Source: Megaustenia siamemsis
Lineage: Eukaryota > Mollusca > Gastropoda > Stylommatophora > Ariophantidae
Assembly: GCA_032433765.1 (NCBI GenBank)
Contig: JAVIAB010000073.1
Location: 57,074,565 to 57,138,564 of the forward strand
Reading direction: 5' to 3'
Length of the DNA: 64,000 nt
The notes beneath the pieces are model-generated. The model was given only the letters and a program-made list of their open reading frames with translations. It made no database searches and was not told the DNA's origin. Position 1 is the first letter of the stretch. The number at the start of each line of letters is the position of its first letter. Positions 45,601 through 56,988 of this stretch are shown here, one piece after another. A program made the translations under genes and the position numbers.

Positions 45601-47540
45601 GTTAAGAAGTAAAGAGGATGAATACATCGTGACTCACGGGAATTGTAAGACACAAGGTAGGAATGAAGCAAAAATGTAAAACGGGGTATTGATTGGTTGA
45701 AGGGAGAAAAGGTTAGACAAAGGTTAGGTTGGGAAATTCATTCGAGATAAAACGATGGCTCTAAACGGACGGTTGTGTGTTTGTGTTGCAACCGGTACTG
45801 TGAGCAGGATTGAGTTAGTTCATCAACAAGTGACAGAGTAAGTTAGTTGGTGTGTGATCGCTGCGAGGAACAGACCTTATTCCAGGAGCAGTGATAAGTA
45901 GAAGTGTCTTGAAAAGTTGATAAGATAGTTGTGAAAGTTAGCATCACCAACCATGTAGTGACAGTCAGTGAGATGGTCTCACAAGGTAGGTTTCGTCAGA
46001 AACACAAAGTTAGAATATAGTTGTGCAAGTTAGCAGCAACGAGCAAGTTGGTGTCATTTCGTGAGTTAGTCTCACTAAGTTAGGCTTCATCAGAAGTGTG
46101 AAGATAGAATGTAGTTGTGCAAGTAGAAGCAACGAACAATTTAGTGGCAATCTGTGAGTTAGTCTCACCACGTTAAGCTTCATCAGAAGTGTGAAGATAG
46201 AATGTAGTTGTGCAAGCAGCAGCAACGAACAATTTAGTGTCAATCCGTGAGTTAGTCTCACCAAGTGTAGGCTTCAGCAGAAGTGTGAAGTTAAAATGTA
46301 ATTGTGCATATTAGTAACAACAAACAATTTAGGGACAATTCGTGAGTTAGTCTCACCAAATTAGGCTTCATTAGGTTCAGAGAGTTAGAAGGTAGTGGTG
46401 AAGTTTAGCAGCTATGACCATTCAAGGGACAGTAGGGGAGAGAAGTTCAAGAAGTCAGGCTTTGTGTAGGAGCATGACGTTAGAGTGGGGTGTGCAGGCA
46501 GCGACATTGAGCAATGTAAGTGGCGCTGAGCGAGACAGATTCGCAGAGTTCCTATCAACCAAGAAAGGGCTCCAAACGGAGTACGACGCTTCAGGAGACA
46601 ACAGTATAGGTGAAGTTGACCAAGACCGATATCGTCAGCTTCGTGACTAGCAATATGGCTGCCAGTAGGTGCTAGTGGAGGAATTCCTAAAACAACTATT
46701 ACTTAGAGGAAGGTAGGCGAAGCCAGAATGGCTTGAGAGAGTGCTGCAGTATAACTTTGCAGTGTCGTAGATAACACAGGGAAATGCCGCAAGGTTAGCA
46801 GGCAATGTGTGAGAGGCCGCTAACATACCATTGTCATTGTGATTATGAACGTGTTGTGTGAGGTGGACTTTTGAGAATAAAGCCTCAGGTGTATTATTTT
46901 TACCTGGTGTTCAGTGAATGCTTTCTCGAGCGCTAGCTGTAATTGTCTGTGCCTAGCTAAGAACAAACATTGGAAGGGACCAGCACGCTGGTCTGCAGAT
47001 AACCAACAGTCACAACACGAAACAGCGCGGAGTACCAAGTTAGGCGATCACCCGGCCAAGAGTGCCACACAAGGGCAGAGTTCAAACGAAGTGACAGTCC
47101 CGAGCAGTAACCATCGATCACAGGCAGAGGCCGACTCAACTTATCAACTAACACAGGTCATCAAGACGCAAGTCGTCACGACACGTGGGCCTCAATACAG
47201 TAAAGGGTTGTCCCCGTCAACTCGTCAAGGCAGTTAGGGGAGTTCGGACAGCATCAAGTCCTGTACAAGTGTGCTAGTACCAGGTGTGTTCCAGCCAAGC
47301 CCATTCAAGTGAATTAAAGAGGTCACTGTTGATTTAAGAGTTGGCCGCTGAGCACGACAACCCCCACGTTATAGTCTTTGCTATATCTCTTTATCCACTG
47401 GTATTTGACTGGTACTTTTCCATAATTGTATGTTTTGAGGATGCTTAGTCTGAACAAAATTGTGAGATGACAAATCTAGTAAACAAAATGGTGTGAAAAG
47501 GTTAAATGTGTTGGGTCTAAGGAGACAAATATTACAGATT
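45601..47540. other. Non-coding region of unknown nature with relatively high GC
   Basis: Contains a tandem repeat (next entry), an AATAAA signal at about 46879 and two small open frames (46414-46650 and 46914-47237) with no recognisable domain. The composition (GC-richer, low stop density) differs from the AT-rich surroundings, suggesting the UTR or regulatory part of a retroelement. A segment near 47390-47450 resembles 55460-55520. Confidence 0.45.
45925..46420. repeat. About 94-bp tandem repeat, 5 imperfect units
   Basis: Starts near 45929, 46021, 46116, 46209 and 46303 share GTTGTGCAAGTTAGCAGCAA, a GTGAGTTAGTCTCACCA block and GGCTTCATCAGAAGTGTGAA. Short internal inverted repeats (TGAGTTAGTCTCA) recur in each unit. 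Confidence 0.88.
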
Positions 47541-47552
47541 TGCTTGAAACTA

Positions 47553-48063
47553 TCTATCTATTGACCTTTCGAACTGTAGCCAGTCCATAGGACGTAGACC
47601 AAGATGATACTCCCCTTATCTACATTGTTATTCTAGCAGTCTTCAATTCTTTTAAAGATATTTTATCAAATCTCGCCATTTGTCTCTGTTCTGTGCAAGC
47701 AGCTCTATCTCATTGAGGGAGCCGAATCCTGCTGTTCTTGCCTCTCTCATCAATGTTCTTCTCAGTGTCTCTCTGGGTCGTCCTCTTTTCCTCTTACCTG
47801 TTGTTTCCCACATGAGGGCTTACTTTGCTATTCAGTTATTATCTCTTCTCATCACATGTCCAACATATGATCATCATCTTTTCTTCATTACTGAAGATAT
47901 TAGTGGTTGATTGGCAATTTCTATAATTTCTTCGTTTGTTTTAAATTCGTTCCACGCTATACCAAGTATTTTTCTTAGACATTTATTTTTGAATGCGTTC
48001 AACTTTGTCTTTATGTCTCTTGTTTTCCAGCTTTCATATGCGTATGTAAGGGTTGATAGTACA
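47553..48063 (-). mobile_element. LINE-A copy 4, 5'-truncated
   Basis: The C-terminal codons from LTYAYESW to the 3' tail. The duplication TGCTTGAAACTA at 47541-47552 and 48064-48075 defines both ends. Confidence 0.93.
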
Positions 48064-48240
48064 TGCTTGAAACTACAGCGCAAGAAACATTTTTTTTCCC
48101 AGAGTGAACAATGAAGAAGAACATAATCAAGAATTGAAACACACAAAAGAGATTTGTTTGATCTGGGTAAATCTTTAGTTAAAAAAAATATATTAAATAA
48201 AAAGATTAGGTGTAAAACCAATACTCAACACACTAAACCT

Positions 48241-48312
48241 GACAGCAGACTTCATGTGAGAGTCTGGGATCCTACTCTGATTGAGCCCTGATCGCAGAGA
48301 GAGAGAGAGAAA
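48241..48312 (+). repeat. Short dispersed repeat ending in (GA)n
   Basis: Matches 19957-20036 (see there). Confidence 0.7.
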
Positions 48313-48433
48313 CCAATACTGAATTACATGCGATGAATCTGACTGTGGCGCAGGTAAAATAACTGCTAAACATCTCCTACAACCAAGCCAAACATATGAT
48401 CAGAGAGGGTTTTTGTGGCCCTCAGTATCATAC

Positions 48434-48507
48434 CATGACAGGCTGTATTGAGATGTCACCAGCCTTGAGCTTATCAATGCCTTCTTTGAATTTATTAAGA
48501 CTAGCAT
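48434..48507 (-). CDS. Polycystin-family protein, exon
   Basis: A 74-bp exon with acceptor TGCACTTCTAG and donor GTCATG|GTATGA. It begins with two bases completing Asp (G carried from 50436-50682) and encodes ASLNKFKEGIDKLKAGDISI and QPVM. The helical, charged sequence suits the cytoplasmic region after the last membrane helix. The phase with the upstream exon is correct. Confidence 0.75.
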
Positions 48508-48721
48508 CTAGAAGTGCACACAGAAAAACAATGGATTAAATAACTTGGATATATAACACTGCCATCAGCATACAGATAAGCATTAAATATCAGATGCTGC
48601 AACAATAATAAATGAGAAAAAAAGAAGCTCTCTTAGTGACAAAATATCAAATAAAACACAAAATTACCATGTTTGAAGCAAACCTCAGAGCCCTGTCAAG
48701 AACACTCCATTATCATTCAAC

Positions 48722-48845
48722 GTTTAAGGGAGTCGCAAGATGACAGAGAAGTGAGGGAGTAAGGTGTAAGAGTTCCCTTCATGTCTTAAGGGAGTCACAA
48801 GATGACAGGGAAGTGAGGATGTAAGTGTAAGAGTTCCCTTCATTG
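48722..48845. repeat. 61-bp tandem repeat, two copies (left block)
   Basis: TTAAGGGAGTCACAAGATGA, CAGGGAAGTGAGGA, GTAAGAGTTCCCTTCATG. The same unit resumes at 49905, so the array was split by the LINE between. Confidence 0.92.
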
Positions 48846-49900
48846 AGTTATTTGCGGGTCATCATCATTGCACTCCGAACATGTCCATAGTTGCTCAGAT
48901 CCCCTCCTCAGCAATTCCCGCAGTGTCCAGCGACTGACGACTCCAGCTCTATGTTGGTTGATAAGTCTTCTTACACGGCCACTAAGTTTCTCAATTCTGG
49001 CTGTGCCCATCTTAACTCCCATTTCCATCATCCGAAGAAATGACGTGGATCTGTGTTTGTCGAAGTCCTGTGCTCTTCCCACATCTCGGAGGGCATTGAT
49101 GATGTCCGCCCGATCCATTGGTTGCCCGTCCTCAACGACAGCGCAGCTAGCCAACCTGCCAATCTTTCATTTCCCCGCACTCCAGCATGTCCAGGGACAT
49201 TGACAAAGGTGACCTTTAGTATTTTGGATTTCTGCAATGACTCTACCCATTGCATGCATACAGAGCCCGCCTCCACTTTTTTAATCATGCTCTTCGAATC
49301 ACTCAGTAGACATGCGTGGGTGTAGTCTTGTGACTCTAACCATTTTAATGCCTTGGTCACTGCCATCACCTCCATTGTCATGCTACTCGTGGTCATGACG
49401 TATGCACCACTGTCTTCCTTGACTATTCTGCCTGCCGAGCATGCTGTAAATGTCTATGCACTTCTTTGGTGCCGTCTTACAGATCCGTCTGTATGGATGA
49501 CTGCATCTTTCTCATCGGTGTTATCGCAGATGAGACCATTGACCTCATCATTAACCACGACCTGGTTCTGTTCCCTACTTTTCCTGTCGAGTGTAACAAT
49601 ACACGAGAAAGTCCCCTTGAATGACGTAGGCACTGGTATCCACTCCTCACCAACGCTGATATTGGTAAGCCCACAGACCTGTTTGATGACATCTTCTGCT
49701 CGGCCCACCCATGATTTGCCTCTTTTTAGCCTGTCACCTTTCTCTGTGTTGAGCACGTGGTGCAATGGATGCTCTTTATCTGTACTAATCTTCAGGTATG
49801 CTCATGCTCTCCAGATCTTGATTCTGTCATCCATGGTTGGAAAGTCAAGAAGATAACTCATTGCTACACAGGTAGTGTCCCTCGTACATCCCAAGATAAT
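48846..49900 (-). mobile_element. RNase H-bearing LINE, 3' half
   Basis: RNase H motifs on the minus strand: IHTDGSV (near 49480-49500), TMEVMAVTKALKWLES (about 49380-49320), LLSDSKSMI, then FVNVPGHAGVRGNERL (about 49210-49155). A C-terminal region with LSGRVRRLINQHRAG follows. A frameshift near 49455 splits the domain. This D-E-D-H arrangement is that of LINE-encoded RNase H1-like domains. RT is absent. Confidence 0.88.
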
Positions 49901-49904
49901 AACT

Positions 49905-50155
49905 TAGGGGAGTCACAAGATGACAGGGAAGCGAGGAAGTATGGTGTAAGAGTTCCCTTCATGTCTTAGGGGAGTCACAAGATGACAGGGAAGTGAGGAA
50001 GTAAGTGTATGAGTTCCCTTCATGTCTTAAGGAAGTCACAAGGTGACAGGGAAGTGAGGAAGTATATGTAAGAGTTCCCTCCATGTCTTAAGGGAGTCAT
50101 AAGATGACAGGGAAGTGAGGAAGTACATGTAAGAGTCCCCTTCATGTCTTAAGAT
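49905..50155. repeat. 61-bp tandem repeat, about four copies (right block)
   Basis: The same unit as 48722-48845. It lies between polycystin exons. Confidence 0.93.
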
Positions 50156-50435
50156 GTATGGAGAATATGGTATTAATGCACTTTCTTTTAAAATGATCAA
50201 TGATACATTCCATGGTTAGTATCACATGTGGCTACCCTCTTTTCCCAGAAAAAAAGCCATCGGTACTCATTTTCAAATACTTTCAACCAGAGCTTAAACA
50301 AATTTTTCACATCTGGAAATTGAACCTGCCCCTTCCTGTATTTAGTAAACACACTAATTATACAGCTACCATGGTATCAAAAGACAGAGATTTCCTTATT
50401 TCTTATTCATTATTGCTTATAACACTTGCACTTAC

Positions 50436-50682
50436 CCTCTGTCTGCATCCAGTTGACTGGTTTCCTATTCAGTCGAAGTTTAATAAGTAGAGAATCCCAT
50501 AAGAGGGTAAATATTTGAGCTTCATCGTTCTTAATAGCATCACAGTCTTTTTGTGCAGATAGAGTGAGAAGGTCCAGAAGTATGGCCATAAAGAGATTTG
50601 TCAGAAACATAACACAAATGACAAGAAAGGAACAGAAAAAGAATATTGTTTCCCAATTTTCAGCGGCTGGTAAATTTGTTTT
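50436..50682 (-). CDS. Polycystin-family channel, exon with last transmembrane helix
   Basis: A 247-bp exon with acceptor CTTTTCAG and donor GAGG|GTAAGTG. It opens KTNLPAAENWETIFFF, continues through hydrophobic CSFLVICVMFLTNLFMAILL (the S6-like helix with the N-x-x-x-A-I/L pattern of polycystins) and then the amphipathic DLLTLSAQKDCDAIKNDEAQ and FTLLWDSLLIKLRL. The asparagine and following AIL match the position of the LNMFLAII motif of polycystin-2 and its polycystin-1-like relatives. Phase 0 in, 1 out, consistent with both neighbours. Polycystins form ciliary or sensory cation-channel complexes. Which subfamily this is cannot be settled from the C terminus. Confidence 0.85.
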
Positions 50683-50689
50683 CTGAAAA

Positions 50690-51140
50690 GTGAATAAAAG
50701 AAAGTGAATAAAAAATAACTTGTATTAGCGTATCAATTGTTATGTATTTTCATAGATAAAACATACCTTCGTTGATGTGTTTTTATAAGCAAAGTTGGAA
50801 AATATATTTTTATAAATATATATACATAAATATTTTTAAAAAATACATGTCATTAAAGCATCTTAAAAAAATACTTTAAAACACTTTCTTAACTCAAGTA
50901 TCCATTAAAACAATAACAACTTTGATAAGGGGAGAGTGGTGGTAGTCTGGCATAAAGACTTGTACATTTTAGGGGTTACTAAACAGTTATCTGATTCTAC
51001 TCTCTATAAACCTCGCCCTGATGGTTGCCCACTACAATAGGCAGGTCAGTTCCACATCAAGGAACTTACTCATGACAACCTCCTTACCCATAGTGTGTTC
51101 TGCCTCATTATCCCCAGTAATGGTCTTGGCAAGCCATTAC
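50690..51140. other. Polycystin intron, no gene seen
   Basis: AT-rich, no element recognised. Confidence 0.5.
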
Positions 51141-51149
51141 TTTTACATC

Positions 51150-54130
51150 TTCTTCTTCTTATTTCCTTCCTCATTTGCCTTTCAGCGTCGAGGGGAGATA
51201 TAATTTGCAGTCCTTTGCTCTTCTGTTCACCTCTGCTGCTGTTATGTTTCCTAGTGCTTCTAATATTCCATCGATCCATCTTTTTCATGGTCGACCATTG
51301 GGTCGTTAATTCAATGTATCATAGAATTCTTCGCTGTCTTTTTCATTGTTGTTGCATGGTGCATAGATTTGTATGTAAGTTGTTTTTCGATCGTATTCTC
51401 ACGTTTGTTGAAGGCTCGTTGTGTTGTATTTTGATCTTTCTGTCTTGTCACGTGGCCAAACCATTTTATCTGTTGTTTCTTTATATATTCTATGGCGGGG
51501 GCTATTCCTAGTTTTTTCCTCAGTTCTTCATTTCTAATCTTATCTCTCAGACTGTTTCCTGTCATTCGTCTAACACATTTCTTCTCTGCAGAGGTTATTT
51601 TCTTATTGTTCTTGCATCTAGGGTCCAGGTCTGGCATTGGTAGCACAACATTGGGATGAAGATTGTATTGTATAGTGCTCATTTTGCCACCAGAGTTATT
51701 TCCTTGTTGGACAACAGTGGTGATACCTAACTGTCCAATGATTTGACAAGCTTTGTTGCATCTTGATTCTATCTCTGCTGTTTGTGAATTATCGTTTGTC
51801 ACTAAACTTCCTAGGTATTTGAATTCCTCTACTTGTTTTAGTTGCCTGCCTTCTATAGTTATGTTGATGTTCTGTTTATTTTTGGCGACATTCATGACTT
51901 CTGTTTTGTTGATGTTGATTTTCATGTTGCATTTTGTGCCTGTGCTGTTGAGTTTAAGTGTTCTTGTAGGTCTTCTATTGTTTCATGTATTAGTGCCCGA
52001 TCGTCTGAAAATAAAAATTTTTTGATCTCCTCTGTCTCTGATGGGTTGGCTAACTTGCATATTAGTCCATGTATGTAATAAACAGTAGGGGGGATAGTAC
52101 ACACCCCTGTCTTACACCTGATCTAACTTCGAAGTGGTCTGTGTAGCCTGCTGCTGTTCTGACCCTGCAGCTGCTGTTGATGTAGAGACTTTTAATTAGG
52201 TAGGTTAGATGTTGTCTTACTCTGTATGTTGTTAGTATCTCCCACAGTTGTTCTCTGTTTACTCTGTCTGATGCTTTTTACAGGTCAATGAAGGCTATGT
52301 ATAAATTTTGATTGTGTTCTGTCTTATTTTTCTGCAAGCTGTTTTAATGTGAATAGAGCGTCAGTACATCCTCTGTTTTTTTCAGAACCCAATTTGAGAA
52401 TTGCTTAACTGCAGTTCTATTATTAGTCTCAGCCTTTTTTCCACAATTTTGGCGTATAGCTTTCCTACATGGCTGAGCAGAGATATACCTCTATATTGAT
52501 TGCAGTTTCTTTTGTTACCTTTCTTTTTTCATATTGGTACGATGATTGCCTGTTGCCAGTCTTCTGGGGCTTTTTGCTGGTGTCATGCTACATTAAATAT
52601 TCTGTGCAGCCATGTCACTCATGTTTCTCCTGCTGCTGCTATTATTTCTATTGGTATGTTATGTATCCCCGGTGCTTTATTTCTTGGTGCATATTTGATT
52701 ACTTCTTCGATTTCATTTTTCATGATGTTGGGTTCAGTATTTGTGAGTTCTAGCGTAGTTTTTGTTGTCTTATTGGTAGCTGTTGTCATGTTTAACAGGT
52801 CTTCAAAATATTCTTTCCACCTCTGTTACATATGTTGGTTATTTGATATTGGCTGTCCGTCTTTGTCATTTATGAGCTCAGTAGGAACATGGTTTTCTTT
52901 TCTCACTCTTGTGGCTTTTGCTGTGTTTTGTAGAAATCTCTTGTGGCTGTCTTGAAGTCCCTGCTCATGTTTTGTCCGAATTTTGTCCAATTCTTTTGCT
53001 TAGCTTCTTTGATCAAAATTTTAACTCTTTTTCAAACTGAGGCATATTTTTCTTGGTTCTTATTCTCCCTCCAATTTTTAAACAGTTTTTTCTTTTCTTA
53101 ATTGCTTCTCTGATTGTTTCGTTCCATCACAGGGTGCTCTTTTTCCCTTCTTTTGTCCTTAGCTTCGTTCCACAAACTGTTTTAGAGATGTTGGTTACTG
53201 TTTCCTTAAATTATTTCCACTCTTCTCCTACTGTGCATGCTTCGTTAGGGAGTTTCTTGAATTCCTCTGTTAGTTTTTCTTCTAGGGTTTTACTTGATTC
53301 TTGATCTTTTAATTGTTTTATTTTATTGTCTATTCTTTTTGCTTTTTTTGTTTGTTTTTGTATATACTCCTTATTTTTTCCTGTCTGAGTGTAATCATAA
53401 CCATCTTGTGGTCCGTGTCATCTGTGACATTAGGGATTGCTCTGCTGTTGGTTACTCTTTTCTTGTTCTGTTGTCTTGTTAGTATAAAATCTATCTGGCT
53501 TCTGCATGTTGTGTTATTCAATTTGTACCAAGTGTATACTTGTGATTCTCTGTGTTTGAAGAATGTGTTGGTGATAAATAAATTATTTTGATTACATATT
53601 TCCAGCAGTCTGCTTTCATTTTCATTTATTTCAGCTGTGTTATTGCCAAAAGGTCCCAAGATATCTCTGTTCTCACTGTTGCGTTTCCCAAGCCTTCCAT
53701 TAAAATCTCCCATCACTAATATATCGTCGCTTTCGTCAATCTTGTTAATAATTTCATTCAATGTGTCATAGAATTCTTCGCTATCTTTTTCATTGTTGTT
53801 GCATAGTGCATAGATTAGTATATAAGTTGTTTTTCGATCGTCTTCTAGTAGTCTGATTGTGATAATTCTTTCTGAGTAGTATTTTATTTCTAGAATGTTC
53901 TTTGCGTGTTCTGGGTCGATAATAAAGCCTACTCCGTGTATTGTTCTTTCTGTGTCGTCGACACCTGAGAATAGTTCATGTGTGTTTTCTTTATCTGTTG
54001 TCCTTTTACTCTGGTGTCCGCTAATCCTAGTATTTTAATTTTCCTTTTTATATTTCTTCTATAAGTTCAACTTATTTATTTTTTATTCCGCCATATATTG
54101 ATCATTGCTACTTTATATTTATCTATCTCC
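51150..54130 (-). mobile_element. LINE-F: near-complete EN-RT non-LTR element, degenerate
   Basis: Endonuclease frame (53761-53330): ILVMGDFNGRLGKRN, NNLFITNTFF, VYTWYKL, SQIDFIL, then TDHKMVMI. The RT zone (about 52950-51930) is broken by many stops but keeps LYIAFIDL-type and GVRQGC/LADD-like traces. The C-terminal frame (51925-51311) has KYLGSLVTND, CNKACQIIGQLG and IKWFGHVTRQKD. The 3' tail (51300-51150) encodes PLDAERQMRKEI and ends in an AAGAAGAAG-type tail. This is the parent of the tails at 13.0, 37.8, 42.1, 44.5 and 57.3 kb. An internal misplaced duplication is noted separately. Confidence 0.87.
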
Positions 54131-54448
54131 ATCTTCTGTGAATTTCTCTGAGCATAAAACATTTATCCCTTACCAACCTGCTGAGTCAGTCGTAAGTACT
54201 TTTACATGCTCCTTAAAATTCACAAACTTGACAATTATGGCTGCCCTATTGTCTCTGCCTGCCCATGTCTGACTGAAAACATACCCGACTTTCTTGTCCC
54301 TTATATTTCTTATGTCTGTGCTGCCTACTTTAATGTCTAGCAATACAATTTTCACCTGCACTTCACTTTTAATGCCTTCTTAGAGAATCCCATTCAGAGA
54401 AATGTAAATCTTTCCTCTTGTTGTGTATCCCTTATTCTTTCTGGCACA

Positions 54449-54600
54449 ATCATTGTACTTTTTGTATGCACACTGTGGACACTTATGAGTATATAGCATT
54501 GTGTATGGTTATACATATATATGCGTATACATATGTATAACCATACACAATGCTATATACTCAGAAGTGTCCACAGTGTGCATACACAAAGTACAATGAT
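54449..54600. repeat. Near-perfect 152-bp palindrome
   Basis: The arms (54449-54524 and 54525-54600) are reverse complements with about four mismatches. Examples: GCACACTGTGGACACTT against AAGTGTCCACAGTGTGC, and GCATTGTGTATGGTTATAC against GTATAACCATACACAATGC. There is essentially no loop. It lies in a polycystin intron, followed by an AT run at 54600. Confidence 0.95.
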
Positions 54601-54934
54601 ATATATATATATTTATTGTTCTATATGTTTTTGCATGGTTGTATATACGGAGGTACATGTGGGCATTGCCAGTGGCTTTACAGCTGAGGGAACTTACATT
54701 ATCTCCGCAAAATTTTAGCACCCTCCCAGTAAGTGTCCACCTGTACTTAGCCCTCCTGCATTGCTCGCTTGGCTAATTACACATGGAGCGAGACAGCAAG
54801 ACACATCTGTTTCCTGACATGGTCACAGCAACTGCAAGGGGAGTCCTTTTATCCAAATTTCAAAATATTGTTTTGCTTTAAGACATATTATTAGTAGTTG
54901 GCTATGTAGTGTTTATTTTATTTACTTACAGATC

Positions 54935-55040
54935 TTTGTATGTGTTGTTTGTTGTTCCTGCTCAAGGTCTATTGAGCCACAATGTTTGATCTTGTGTTGT
55001 CCATTACTCAGGTAAAGCTGTAACCATACCATCTTTTCTC
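54935..55040 (+). mobile_element. Penelope-type tail, decayed copy 5
   Basis: GTTTGTTGTTCCTGCTCAAGG, TCTATTGAGCCACAATGTTT, then GGTAAAGCTGTAACCATACC. It is closest to the copy at 21.4 kb. Confidence 0.62.
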
Positions 55041-55134
55041 CCTTTTTAAAAATTCTCCTTTACACCAACTTCGCATTTGTATGTATTTTTATTTGCATTT
55101 CTATGCCTTGACCCTACACAAATACTATATCATT

Positions 55135-55640
55135 ATCATCATCATGTGTCATACCATTTGGCATAGGCAATTACGTTCTTCCACAATTACTACAGTCTTC
55201 TTCCTCTTCTAACTTTCAGCTCCCTGTGGAGCATAGGTCTTCAACAAACACTTTCCAAGCCATTCTGTTTTTTTGCCATTCTTTTAAGATCATTCCATGT
55301 CTTCCACACCATCTTCATCTCTGCTTCCATCGGTCTTCTCCAAAAACTCCTTGGTCTTCCTCTTTGTCTTTTTCCCTGAGAATTAAAAAAAATGGTGTTG
55401 TGTAATACTCTCAGTTTGCTTCCACAGTGTGTGTCCTATCCAGTGCTAGTGTCTTCACTGTATCTCTATATCCACTGGTATTTGACTGATACATTTACAT
55501 AATTCTATGTTAGTGATTTTGTCCTGCCATTTTCATCCTTTTATTCTGCGTAAGCATCCATTTATGAAAGTCTGTATCTTCATGATTGTCATTTTTATTG
55601 TTCTTCATGTTTCACAGCAAGACTGACTTAATATTGAAGT
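55135..55640 (-). mobile_element. LINE-E 3' region
   Basis: The reverse complement of parts of 28185-28690 (GGTCTTCAACAAACACTTTC, AAGCCATTCTG) with GRPRSFWRRPMEAEMK-like codons on the minus strand near 55315-55370. Confidence 0.7.
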
Positions 55641-55795
55641 TTAAAATTGTTGTTACAATTACAATGCATTGTATCAATTCTGTTGCTGTTTTTCATGCCA
55701 TGACACCAAGTTGTCTAATATCTTTTCTCTTTTCCTGTATTTTGCCAGTTACAGTATGGCCCTAAAAAAATCCACAAATAACAGGAAATAATAAT

Positions 55796-56735
55796 AAACT
55801 TGTAATTAGGGCCAGGATTTTTATGACCTAAAATATGTCAAATATGACCTAAAAATCATCAAAATATGCTTTCATTTATGACCTAAAATATGTCAAATAT
55901 AACCTAAAAATCATCAAAATATGCTTGCATTTATGACCTAAAAAATGCTACTTGTGACCTAAAAATTAAAAATACATTAAAATATGGCATAATTAATTAC
56001 TCATTTGCTATTAAAAATGATGTTAAATATTGTCTACTAAGGCCCATACATCCTTAGCGTCAACCTCTGCTTTCATGCCTTTGTCTTTGTTGACAAGCAA
56101 TTTCTGAGGCGACTCATCTCTCTTGACTAACTTTTTTTCAAATTTTTGGGCACATTATTCTCCTTCAGTGTCTGCAATTACTAGCACTCCAAAGAGCATC
56201 TGACTGTATTGTCTGCACTTCAAACAGTGAAGGCACTTGCGATAGTATTCCTGTTTGAAGTCTCACTTCAGAAAAAACTTTCTTGACAGTGCTGTCACTC
56301 CTGTGCGCTGCTGCCAAAGGTATATTTTATATTTGAACTTCAAATGTTTGTCTCGACATTCGGTCAATTAACTAAAAGTGGTTTTTAATTTTCCATCTAA
56401 ATATATATTTTAAATTACATTACATTGTATGAGTTTTAGACATATATTTATTTAGGCAGGTTTATATGTTTCTTAGCAATAAAATTACAAAGCCAAATTT
56501 GTTTCCTCTTAATAAAGGATAATCTAAATGTAAGTTTTATTGTATATAAAATGACAAATATGACCAAACATAACCGAAAATATGCGTTATTATGGTAAAA
56601 AAAATGCATTTATATGACTGATAAAAACAGTGTCAGTGTGTGCAGAAAGGCATGAAACATGTTGAAATTAACTTGGATTTCAAAAATATATGCCAGGAAA
56701 AAATAAGACATGTCATAAAAATTTGAGCCCTACAT
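55796..56735. mobile_element. hAT-like non-autonomous DNA transposon
   Basis: The left end TAGGGCCAGGATTTTTATGA and right end (reverse complement) TAGGGCTCAAATTTTTATGA form inverted termini about 940 bp apart. Subterminal repeats (ATGACCTAAAATATGTCAAA, twice, then variants) are typical of such elements. The middle (56030-56280) may hold a remnant of coding sequence on the minus strand with paired cysteines (CLHCLKC). No exact 8-bp duplication could be confirmed. Confidence 0.65.
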
Positions 56736-56802
56736 ACAATAATTATTTGTTCATTAATACTGACTTCTAACAATTGTCAAACTCTTTTTTTAAAAATGTC
56801 AC

Positions 56803-56988
56803 CTTAAGACCAGGATGTCCAAGGATGCCAGTGAAGAGTGTCATCAGGCTGGCTAGAAAGCTTTGGAAATTTTCACTGGTTTTACCAAATAAAGAATATC
56901 CAAGAAGAGCAAAACACATCAGGAAAAGGAATATGTATGAAAAGAAGTTGGGTAGGATGCTGACTGCTAGTCTGAGAACATGATAGAT
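56803..56988 (-). CDS. Polycystin-family channel, pore-region exon
   Basis: A 186-bp exon with acceptor CATTTCAG and donor CTTAAG|GTGACA. It encodes IYHVLRLAVSILPNF, the helix SYIFLFLMCFALLGYSLFG (S5-like, with the family's A-x-x-G/A-Y-x-L-F/V-G end), then SENFQSFLASLMTLFTGILG, the pore helix and filter region. The phase is 0 at both ends, agreeing with 59542-59722 and 50436-50682. The L-F-G followed by a short polar loop and a SLMTLF pore helix is the best family signature in the window. Confidence 0.88.

Noticed and set aside
46914..47237. Gag-like or host protein of 107 codons
   Set aside because: No zinc knuckle or other motif; the start lies just after a polyadenylation signal, and no partner frame was found.
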